From contig OZ004597.1 in the NCBI GenBank assembly GCA_963924555.1, positions 1,754,404 to 1,818,403 of the forward strand: a stretch of 64,000 bases of DNA, given 5' to 3'. Below the pieces are notes generated by a model. It searched no databases. It saw nothing but the letters and a program-made list of their open reading frames with translations, and was not told the origin of the DNA. Both the position numbers and the translations under genes were made by a program. The stretch is from Crambe crambe (lineage: Eukaryota > Porifera > Demospongiae > Poecilosclerida > Crambeidae). How positions within the stretch are numbered: the stretch's first letter is position 1; each line of letters opens with the position of its first letter. Positions 46,197 through 55,900 of the stretch are shown one piece after another.

Positions 46197-47947
46197 CATA
46201 GATACTATAAACTACGTGTACGGGATTGGAAACGGCACATTAACCCGTTGAATCCGTGTCCGAGGGCGTGGCCTTGCTTAACTCTTTATCATCCGCGAGC
46301 AACGTAACGCGGGAGATTGCCGCTGCATAAGCTAGCTACTGATCTCTGTGATCCTCTGAGTTACCTATGGCCACTTGCATTCCACAAGTTAAAGGTTAGC
46401 TGACAACTTATTATTGTATAAAAAAGGGAGGGAGAAAAATGAAAATTAGGTAGTTAGGTGATATTTAAGTTAGAGGCTACTTCATATCTGCAGATAGTTG
46501 TGTGGAAGCTATAAAAGCTGCTTGCCATAATATGAGCATGGATGCAGATTATGATACCTCCGTGGATAATTGTAAGATTGTAATTGACATGGCTACAAAG
46601 TTATACGAGCTAGCTATACCAGCAACCCAATTCCATTATTACTGAGTTCAGTAAATGGCTTCTAGATTTTATCTCAAAAATCATTACAAAAGGTATAGAA
46701 AATTTTCAAGTATTAAGGAAAAATTATGGATTGAGTTTCGCTCACTCCGGAGTTCATCTTTATTTATTGATAAGTGGGTGAAATTCCTCACTGATTGTGG
46801 CATAACCATTGAGCCCCTATTTTATCAGCAACTTACTCTGAATTTATTCACCTCACTGATAGAAAAAGCATTACCTGTGACAGTTGATGATGATGTACAC
46901 ACCAATATAAAGGAGCTAATATACGAAGGACAGTGTGCAATTAGGTATATCGGAGGCTACATAGTCAGATCCATTCACAAAGACTGCACAGTCAAAGAAA
47001 TTTTACTTGGACTTGACGACTTACATAACAGTGACGATAACATGGAACCATCTGAATCGGAGGAATGGATGTGTGCCATCGATAGGGGAGGTTTAATCCG
47101 TATTAATGACAGCTTTTATTATACCCTATGTGCCATAGAATAATATAGTACACAGTGCCATTTTAATATAACAGGAATAGATACTCTCCCATGCACATTA
47201 ACAATATTGTTGAAGATGTTCTGAATGATTATCTCCCCTAATTCTGCCTCTTTTACGTCTCTGCAGATTTGACCCAATCATCACTAGCACTGTGAGACTG
47301 TTGCTGTCTTTTAGCATTGGAATACATACATTTCTTTGACTCATAGCTATAATTCAATTTTAATAATAGTCATTTTCAAAAAATTATAACAAATTAACTG
47401 TTTTCTCTAGCATCAAAAGCTTGTTACAGGTACATATGGTAAGCATTGCTCTACCACTTTCAGTAGAGTGGTAGGCATTTTAGCTAATAGTAATGTAGGA
47501 AGTGTTACTACAGTTGAACTGGTTTTTTTCATCCAAATTGTCCACTCTGCTGAATGTAATAGTATTACATGACTTAAAATATGGTTAAGTACATGTAAGA
47601 AACTATTCTCCAACTAATTTTCATTATCATTACTGTTCACTGTGAGTTCTAGGCAAGTTAATGTTACTAACATGCAAAAAAGTAGCCATTTTCACGGTAA
47701 CTAGAGTTTATGAAGTATTTCTGCAACTCTTTCATGTAAAAGCTTTGCATAGCATAGTTACCTTGCTAATCCACCGCAGGAACTATTCCTCCTTTGGAGA
47801 TGAACTTGGGATGCGTAGAACACGCGAAATTCGCCAAAACAGGAAACTAACTTGTCTAGGAAACCTCGGACAAGGATGAATTACATTGCCATATACGGAT
47901 GCGGGGGCGGGTTTCCAATCCCGTACACGTAGTTTATAGTATCTATG
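46197..47947. mobile_element. 1.75-kb DNA transposon with 37-bp terminal inverted repeats
   Basis: The 37-bp ends are exact inverted repeats, starting CATAGATACTATAAACTACG at 46197 and mirrored at 47911-47947. They are flanked by a direct repeat ATTGCAT (46190-46196 and 47948-47954), a 7-bp target-site duplication (8 bp if the end base is counted differently). The element carries the 162-codon frame at 46655-47143. The TSD length and CA start would suit a P-like or hAT-like element, but the family is not established. It inserted about 115 bp upstream of the KRR1 start codon. Confidence 0.88.
46655..47143 (+). CDS. Transposon-borne protein of unknown function
   Basis: A 162-residue frame inside the element. 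Visible features are a basic N-terminus (KNHYKRYRKFSS), the pattern EGQCAIRYIGGYIVRSI near residue 93 and a C-terminal DRGGLIRINDSFYYTLCAIE. The combination of a YIGGYI-type stretch and a terminal RGGL..(V/I).D..Y.....IE block is familiar to me from uncharacterised, repetitive proteins of sponges and cnidarians, often linked to transposons; this is memory-based and weak. Upstream, ATG at about 46369 with a possible intron (46398-46489) reads in the same frame, separated from this one only by two stops (TGA and TAA, about 46643-46654), so the gene may be decayed or two-part. Confidence 0.5.
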   Translation: MASRFYLKNHYKRYRKFSSIKEKLWIEFRSLRSSSLFIDKWVKFLTDCGITIEPLFYQQLTLNLFTSLIEKALPVTVDDDVHTNIKELIYEGQCAIRYIGGYIVRSIHKDCTVKEILLGLDDLHNSDDNMEPSESEEWMCAIDRGGLIRINDSFYYTLCAIE

Positions 47948-47954
47948 ATTGCAT

Positions 47955-48080
47955 GCAGGTTATGCTTGACACTAGCACTATATATCTATGGTTGAGATGA
48001 AAGATTAAAAACAACAACAAATACTGTAGTTCTTCTGGTCACGCAGAGCGAGGCCCAGTAGCTGGTGCGGCAACATTCAT
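47955..48080 (-). pseudogene. Left fragment of a broken CBP 3'-end duplicate
   Basis: TTGAGATGAAAGATTAAAA (47991) matches sequence downstream of the CBP stop at 52691. TTCTTCTGGTCACGCAG (48041) and AGCGAGGCCCAGTAGCTGG (48059) match CBP coding DNA at about 54221 and 53957, but joined in the wrong order. It runs directly into the hAT-like element at 48081. Confidence 0.8.
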
Positions 48081-50839
48081 TAGGGTCTGCAACATGAAAA
48101 ATCGATATCCTAGTTTTGCATAATTTGCACCTGTTTTAAGTAGAGGGGGTTGGTTCTAAGTGTTGTGCTCACCTTGACTGCCAAGTTGCTTCAAATTGAG
48201 CTGCTATAACTCCTGAAACAGAGCCTTGGACCCCTTATTTGCAAGCAGATTAGTTATCTTGGAGAGAACAATCAGCTGTGCTAGATGGGGGTCCATGAGA
48301 GGGCAATCCCTCAATGTTCAGTTGTTTGGGGCTTGGTCCAAGATATGTAATGATGAAATCAGAATGAACCCAAGGGGTCCTTTGCCATCTGGGGAGTGTA
48401 CTTCCAGTTGGTATAATAAGTGTGTGGTTAGTATCTCCCCCTTAATGGCATATAATTGATTCCAGTTGTAGAAATGAGTGCACCAACATATCAAAACTAC
48501 TCTACAGGGCTGGATCCAGGGTTTTTAGATAGGTGGGGTTGCAGGATTAGGAGCACAAACACTGGACCATGAGTTGGAGGACCCATGTTGGCTTCACTGG
48601 TAGGCTAAGCATTGCTTAAATTATTAGTTGCACAAACCGGTTTGTGTGCATCATGAGTGTAGGCAAAGAGATGAACCATCCCAAAATTTGTGTTGTAGCT
48701 AAGTGACACATGCAAGGTCACACCTCAAATCACAGTTAGTATGCACCGAGTTATCTAATGTGTGACCTTGAAAAGTAAGCCAAAGTGCTACAAAAGATAT
48801 CTTTGAAGTGACACAATCAAGATTACAGGTGTGATTGTTTAAGGAAATCACATACTCCGAAAGATATCTTTGAATGACACGTGCATGGTCACAGGTGTGA
48901 TCGTAAAAGGAAATCACAGTTAGTATGTACCAAGTTATCCAATGTGTGACCTTGAAAGTGAAAGCCGAAATGGATGTATCATGTATACATAGATTGTTTC
49001 TTTCTTTGATCGTAGCCTTAGATGATATAGTAACTGCATTAGTTCCTAGTTTAGTTAACCCATACATGAAACATGTCCTCTCTTCTAATTACACTACTTT
49101 AGAAGAGAAACACAAATTATCAAAGAAAAATAGACATGGCTAAGCAAGTAGGCATGGTCAAATTGTATAATAGCTTGGGAACAAAAAGGGAGCTTGCAAC
49201 CCCCTCAAACCCCTCCCCTGGATCCAGCTCTGCTCCAGGAGGCTGAGTAAGAGTCAGGCCCACATAATTTTTATAGTGTGTTCATGATGTCCATGGAGGA
49301 GAAGTGGTTCCATGGTGTTGTAATCAGGCATATGCGCACTTGCATAATAATGGTGAAACAGATCATCAACATTGATGGAGACATAGAATTATCTTAAAAA
49401 GACTTTTGATCACCAAAAGATAAATTTACCTTGCTGAAAACAAACAAGAATGATTCAAATAGTTTCGATAAGTCTACTTCCTTTCATTTCACTCTCTGGT
49501 AAATCTACCAACTTCTCTATTTCCTCTTGTTCCTTCATCTTGTTATCCAAAACTCAAACTAACCTTGCATTTTCACCTGCAAATTCTTCTAGCATTAGGG
49601 ATGCATTGGGGATTGGGCACATCTGAGGATACCACCTTTTCTACAAATTTGTATGTGTTGTATGGGTACCTCCCCCTTTCTTGTAACTGTTTGTCGATCA
49701 GTTTCTTGATTGTCAGGCCATAATAACCAAGTTCACTAGGAAATGGCATGGAGTGATAAGCAAGGGACAAACAAAACACGACATGCTCAACTTCACTGCT
49801 ACTAGATTCATGTTTGCTATCCACAATAATGAATATGCACATACTTTGACACGTACACAAGCATCTCGGAGGGTACAACCACAGGATCTAGGAACAGATG
49901 GACAAAACTAGCATAGCAATATTAACCACATTCTCATTTGCATTGCATGACTAATCTGGGGCCTATTGCTATAGTCTATTATGTGAGGGCATAGTCTAGC
50001 TGCTAGACCTTTCAGAATAATTGAAAATAGACTAGTGACGGCAATACTTCAGACCTACCTCTACACTGAGAAGTCACATTTCTAGTCCTTGGTAGCCACT
50101 GCCTTTTCAGGTACATTTGAGCAGACCCCTTCAGTTTCCCACTTCTTATTGGAGCTTCGATCCTGTGTACAGTTCCCAAACACTGGCCTGGTCTCCCAAT
50201 TTTGATATGGGGATAGACTTCTGAAAACTTATTGGTGAACTGTTATGCCATGGACAGAACACCATGTGGTCTTGCTCAGCCAACTGGAGTAGTTTAAACT
50301 AGTGTTGATATGTTGGTGCACTCATTTCTACAACTGGAATCAAAATTAAGGGGGAGTTACTAACCACACACCAACTGGAAGTACACTGCCCAGATGGCAA
50401 AGGACCCCTTGAGCTCATTCTGATTTCATCATTACATATCTTGGACCAAGCCCCAAACAACTGAACATTGAGGGATTGCCCTCTCATGGACCCCCATCTA
50501 GCACAGGTGATTGTTCTCTCCAAGATAACTCATCTGCTTGCGAATAAGGGGTCCAAGGCTCTGTTTCAGGAGTTGTAGCAGCTCAATTTGAAGCAAATGC
50601 AGTATTAAGGTGAGCACAACACTTAGAGCCACCAAAATTTGAATTCTAAATTTGACCCTTGACCTCAATTTTGCTGACACCGCAAAAATGTACATCGCGA
50701 GTGAATTTCTCTGTTGAGCAATCACAAACCCAGGATTTAAAGGTGTGGCTGTTTAAGCTTCAACCCCCTCTACTTAAAACGTTAAACAGGTGCAAGTTAT
50801 GCAAAACTAGGATATCAATTTTTCACGTTGCAGACCCTA
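48081..50839. mobile_element. 2.76-kb hAT-like transposon with long inverted ends
   Basis: Ends read TAGGGTCTGCAAC at 48081 and its complement at 50839, followed by long inverted arms (left to about 48515, right from about 50298). The right arm carries about 115 bp absent from the left. The direct repeat CATTCAT borders both sides (48074-48080 and 50840-50846), 7 bp, or 8 bp (ACATTCAT) with one base reassigned. TAGGG-(N)-GCAAC ends resemble hAT elements. The interior contains two copies of an approximately 80-bp segment with AATCACAGTTAGTATG and TGTGTGACCTTGAAA (about 48707 and 48878-48960) and a 101-codon reverse frame (49878-49573) that I do not recognise. No intact transposase is visible, so it is presumably non-autonomous. 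Confidence 0.85.
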
Positions 50840-51387
50840 CATTCATGTATGGTTTATTGCTAGCAGGATTGGAGGGATGGGTGACTGGAGACCCTTTAGC
50901 CTTGGCGGCAGGAGAGTTGATCGAGGTTGGATTTCCAGGAGATGTATTGGGAGGCCGAGCTGGGGAGGGAACGCTAGTGGTGTTGGTGGTGCTTGCTGGA
51001 GTGGCGGGAACTGTGGTTGGATTCAGAGAATTCATCTGCGCTATCCTCTGGTGCATGAAGCGATTTCGGTGAACACTTCTTTGGTTCTTCTGGTCACGCA
51101 GGTTTTTCTTGATCCGAGCACAGACGGGTACAGGACACTTATCCACAGTGCAACTCTTGGCATGAGAGATACAGAGCAGAACAAACTGCTTGCACACTAT
51201 GCACTGGTTCCAGTTTCCCGATAACAGCAAACGACACTCTCGTGTATGAGTCAGCACTCGTTTCATCTTGATACAACTGGGTTGCTTGCAGCGGCCATTG
51301 TTACACTGGGTGGTATGAACTAGGAATCGGATGCATTTCTCGATGGAGGCTTTGCGTTGTTCTTTGGGGTCCTTCTGACTGGTGTCC
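50840..51387 (-). pseudogene. Truncated CBP duplicate with an open TAZ2 domain
   Basis: Nearly identical to CBP 53984-54521: it covers the TAZ2 zinc-binding domain ([39 protein letters not shown]-type [24 protein letters not shown]) and part of the Pro/Ser/Thr-rich tail. The frame is open for 188 codons from an ATG at 51389. Differences from CBP are few: substitutions such as A to T in HATQ, M to L in LMLSGN and T to I in CTVCK, plus a 6-bp insertion. The sequence then skips about 55 bp of the parent (from CTGACTGG to TGTCCATGGGAT) and is cut by the 51395 element. It lacks all other CBP domains and is cut by a transposon at its 3' end, so I call it a pseudogene; expression of a TAZ2-only peptide cannot be excluded. 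Confidence 0.85.
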
Positions 51388-52098
51388 ATGGGATCATAGA
51401 CTATAGAGGTTCCAGAATGGACTGGAAATGATTAATTACATCCGCCTTGCGGTGTTCCGTATATTTATGGTAATACTTACCGGATATTGTATTCTGGGCC
51501 GGCTGTTTCCATCAAGTAATTAACTGTCTAGTGAATTTCTACAACCAAATATGTACCCCAAATGGATAAAAACAATACCATGCAACACTGCAAACTTTAT
51601 ATGAACTGCTTATATTACAGTATGAGCTGGATAGGTTAAACTTGGTCCTAGAAAATTACGCAAAGCAGGTATACTATTTGACAAAGAAAGGTGTAGTAGT
51701 TAGTAACAATGTAGTAGAAAGTTGATATGTATCTTTTAAAACAATTTACTAACATGTACTTCAAATCCTCAACCACATTAACTATGGATGATAGAACTAC
51801 TTCAGGAGATAAAATTACACAAAGTATTTATATGCAATTTTAACTGCTAGAGCACACTTTAACTCGAGTTTTGCTCTGACAATAATCCCAGGGTCTTGGC
51901 ATCTTGTAGTATAGTTCTCCCTGGCAGAGTTCAGCCTCTTTATAGCCACTTACAAGCTTGTACGGTTAACCACTAAAGTGATCTTTCCTGTTCATGGAGA
52001 TACAGCTGCAGCGCAATAGGCGCAACACGGATATCACACGACCGGAAGTGCTTGTTAATATTAATTTAATAGGCGTTTCCAGTCCATGTAGGAACCTA

Positions 52099-52228
52099 CA
52101 GAGGATTTCACGATCTTTGCAACGGGACAGCCAAAAGCGGAAGTAATTCAAACCTACTGATTGGTCAGATTCCTCATATTGATCATGTGACTGGCTTTTT
52201 GCAGTTGCAAAGATCGTGAAATCCTCTG
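52099..52228. mobile_element. Tc1/mariner-type MITE A
   Basis: 130-bp hairpin with ends CAGAGGATTTCACGATCTTT and its complement, bordered by TA at 52097-52098 and 52229-52230. It was inserted in the right terminal repeat of the surrounding 1-kb element. Confidence 0.88.
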
Positions 52229-52232
52229 TATA

Positions 52233-52384
52233 CAGTGGATTGCAGGTTGCTTGACACTAGTACTTCAGCCACCGAGGTCACATGGACCAATCAGATTTGC
52301 AGGTAATGATGTCAGCATGAATCTGATTGGTCCATGTGATCTTGCTGGCTGAAGTACTAGTGTCAAGCAACCTGCAATCCACTG
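52233..52384. mobile_element. Tc1/mariner-type MITE B
   Basis: 152-bp near-perfect hairpin with ends CAGTGGATTGCAGGTTGC and its complement, bordered by TA (52231-52232 and 52385-52386). It abuts MITE A, with TATA between them. A related fragment, TGCAGGTT-TGCTTGACACTAG, is at 47953, so this family has more than one copy nearby. Confidence 0.9.
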
Positions 52385-52402
52385 TATAGTCTATGATGGG
52401 AT

Positions 52403-52963
52403 GCCTTCCTTGTAGACAATCCGCCGATCACGTGAGCGCACGTGCAACTATAATTATTAGTGACGTAATTTAAGAAATTGTTATGATTTAGAAATGTGCA
52501 TGCATACATAGATGTAACTTTCACTACTCACCAAAAATACATAATTATAAATATTAATTATGACAGAAAAGGGGGAGAAAAATAATTTATAATGAAGTGG
52601 ATAACAAAAAAGACAATAGCACAGCATGTTACAACAGAAGCATCAAGAAAGACAAAAGTTTGCATATTACAGTAAAATTTCTGGGTCTTGGTTGAGATGA
52701 AAGATTAAAAAAAAAACATCAATAGTGGCTATGTATTTATCTTGTGTATGGAAAACTATTTTGAATGAAGCAAGGGAAAAAGAAGATATGTGATACACAC
52801 CTTTGAATAGAAGAGTATACGACTAGGTGGCCTTTGGGTTCAGAAGTTACTTGCAACAGTGAAGAGGAAGGAAGGATGAAAAAAAAAGTGGAGCTGTAAT
52901 TTCACCAAAGTTCTCTGGTTTCATTATAATACGGTTTTTGATTAGACTAGATGACAGGATTTG
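52403..52963. other. 3' flank of CBP
   Basis: After a short remnant of the CBP duplicate (52403-52415), AT-rich sequence runs to the CBP stop codon. It should contain the CBP 3' UTR. I see no frame or RNA gene. TTGAGATGAAAGATTAAAA at 52691 recurs at 47991 and marks the breakpoint side of the duplication. Confidence 0.6.
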
Positions 52964-55900
52964 TTATAAATGCTCGACAAACCGAGAGAGCTTGTCTTGT
53001 GGAGGAAGACTGTTAAAACTGATGGAAGGATCCAACATTGTGTTGCTGTTATTATTATTGCTATTCAGCATATTCACGTTGGCAGAGTTCGCATACTGCT
53101 GTGGTTGCTGTTGGTACATCATTCCTGGATTCCCTCCAGCCCCACCCATCTGCATACCCACTCCCCCACCTGCCCCTCCCATCCCCATGGGCATGTTGGG
53201 TCTTCCAGCTGCCACACCTGGTCCTGGTCTACCCATCATTTGAGGATAACCGGCATTCTGGCGATTGGCTGGATACTGAGGAGGAGGATGCATCATGTAG
53301 CTCTGCTGACCAAACTGATGGGAGTGGTGATGCTGAGGGTCCGTAGCTCCACCAATTTGCCCCATGTATCCCGGCTGCTGGTTGAATGGTGGATGGTACT
53401 GTGGCTGTGGTCCAGGTGCCGTTAAAATTCTCTCTAACTGTGTGTGGTTGTGCTGTGGCATCCCTTGGTGGAATCCACTCGGCTGGGACATCACTCTCAT
53501 TCGGTACTGCTGGTTGTACTGCTGCTGAGTCATGTGATTTGGTTGGAACCCTCCAGGCATTGGCATCCTCATAGTAGGGTTGGGTTGTGGAGACACGCCC
53601 ATTCCTTGGTATACCGAGTTTCCCATGGGCACTCCACCGTGATGAATCATCTCCTGGCCTCCTGGTCTCATCATTGGGTTCATCCTTGGCCGTGTCTGGT
53701 TCATTGCTACATTGGGATCACGATTGAGCTGAGTGCTACTGGGATTGGAACCAGGTCCACTAACTCTATGAATCGTCAACTCTTCTGGCAAACCAGAGGT
53801 GGCCATCATGTTGGGAGTGGCTTCCGGCTTTCCTGCAGGAGGGGTGGAACCGGCACTAGGGGAAGGATGTACAGCAGGTGAGTTGGCTATCATGGCATTG
53901 GCTGCTTTTCCTTGTGCGGCATTGCTGGGAGTTCTTGGGCCCCCTTTGCCAACAGAGCGAGGCCCAGTAGCTGGTGAGGCAACATTCATGTATGGTTTAT
54001 TGCTAGCAGGATTGGAGGGATGGGTGACTGGAGATCCTTTAGCCTTGGCGGCAGGAGAGTTGATCGAGGTTGGATTTCCAGGAGATGTATTGGGAGCTGG
54101 GGAGGGAACGCTAGTGGTGTTGGTGGTGCTTGCTGGAGTGGCGGGAACTGTGGTTGGATTCAGAGAATTCATCTGCGCTATCCTCTGGTGCATGAAGCGA
54201 TTTCGGTGAACACTTCTTTGGTTCTTCTGGTCACGCAGGTTTTTCTTGATCCGAGCACAGACGGGTACAGGACACTTATCCACAGTGCAACTCTTGGCAT
54301 GAGAGATACAGAGCAGAACAAACTGCTTGCACACTGTGCACTGGTTCCAGTTTCCCGATAACATCAAACGACACTCTCGTGTATGAGTCAGCACTCGTTT
54401 CATCTTGATACAACTGGGTTGCTTGCAGCGGCCATTGTTACACTGGGTGGCATGAACTAGGAATCGGATGCACTTCTCGATGGAGGCTTTGCGTTGTTCT
54501 TTGGGGTCCTTCTGACTGGCCTGGTCCTGAGGCTGATTGTTGTCCAACTCCAATCCCAAGCCGAGCTTGTCCATGGGATGGGGATGGATACCTTCCTTGT
54601 AGCATGAGACACACAGGTCAAAGTCCTACAAGGTATGAGAACATGATAACTAACACTCATTATCAAAATTGATAAAATTATCACTACAAAATTAGCCCAG
54701 AAGAAATTTTTATTTATTTACTCACGTCACACTCTCTGCAGTGATAGCGAGTCTCCACAGCCATCCGACATGTATTACAATTGTAAACGAATCTTTCACC
54801 TCTCTGAGTATGGAGCTCATACAGCATGGTCATGGTGGAATACTTTGCTCGTCGGAGGGATGAGAACTCCCAGTGTCTCTCCCTGGCCATGGTGAGAAAG
54901 GCATCCCGTCCGTCCATCAAGTCACATATGATGAGGTTATCAGGATCAGTGGTTCCAGGCAGAGGTGAAGAAGTAGGAGGGTTGAGGATAACAGTGAAGA
55001 AAACATCCTTGTGTTTCTCCATGGTTTGGTAGACCTTAGTGGAGAGGTCATCCCCACCCACCATGGTGTTGGCTTTCTTACTCCCTTTGCTACGGGCACT
55101 TGTTTTCTTGCTACCCTTGCTTCTCTTGTCTGCTTTCTTGGGTGCACGACCCTGCAATAAGCAATAATCAATATGTTTAATAATGATAGGGTTTGTCTTC
55201 TCTTGAAAGAGTAAATATTCTGATGATTTGGTTACTCACATCAGTATCCTTTTCAGAGGCTTCCCTCTGCTTTGCCTCCTGGTCAAGCTCCTTGATGGTC
55301 TCCTCGATCACATTGGGCCAAAAGTCCCCCTCAAAGTACGGAATCTCTGTCACACTGGTGATCCCCTCCTCTGTGCAGTGCTTGAAGATGTCCTAAAAAA
55401 GTGGCAAGCAACCAAGTCATAATATTATGATATTGGGAAATCTCATGGAGTAAAATTTGCGATTTTGAAAAATTATGATTCACACTTCGTAAAAATCACA
55501 AACCCAACTAAATATTATTTAGAAGCTTAGAGAATTTTATAGCGCTCACCCTGTATTCATATACTACACTGTCAGATTTGCCACGATCCAACATCCTGCG
55601 ATACCACTCAGTGAGTCTTTTGGGTTTAGGGATCTTCTGGTCTTCAGGATGGCAGTGAAAGATGTAGTCATCACCTTCACTGGGAGGACAGGCCCAGATA
55701 TGAGCCGTTGAGAACCTATATAAGGTATCAGGGAAGTGCTCTTTAAATAGAAAAATTGCCACCCACTCTTCCAACCGAAAACTTACCCATTCATTTTGCA
55801 GAAATCAAGGTACCCAATCAAGATTTCATGATAGACAAAAGTTCTCAAATTTCGTGGACGGAAGAAATGGACACTATCCAAATAGGAGATGTAGACTCGT

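Larger units (their letters stand above)
51395..52395. mobile_element. 1-kb transposon carrying two nested MITEs
   Basis: The left end CATAGACTATAGAGGTTCC and right end TATAGTCTATG are inverted, and ATGGGAT is directly repeated outside (51388-51394 and 52396-52402). If the two inner hairpins are removed, the right end becomes CATAGACTATAGGTTCC...TGGACTGGAAA, matching about 35 bp of the left end. The ends share CATAGA and ACTATA with the element at 46197, as does the 7-bp duplication, suggesting one superfamily. It interrupts the CBP duplicate, whose sequence resumes after it (GCCTTCCTTGTAG at 52403). No coding frame is recognisable. Confidence 0.82.

Noticed and set aside
49573..49878. 101-codon reverse frame in the hAT-like element.
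   Set aside because: No recognisable domain, and no start or splice context supporting it; mentioned only within the element.
53038..54361. Several long forward frames over the CBP last exon.
   Set aside because: They are antisense readings of Met/Pro/Gln-rich CBP coding sequence with no family match.
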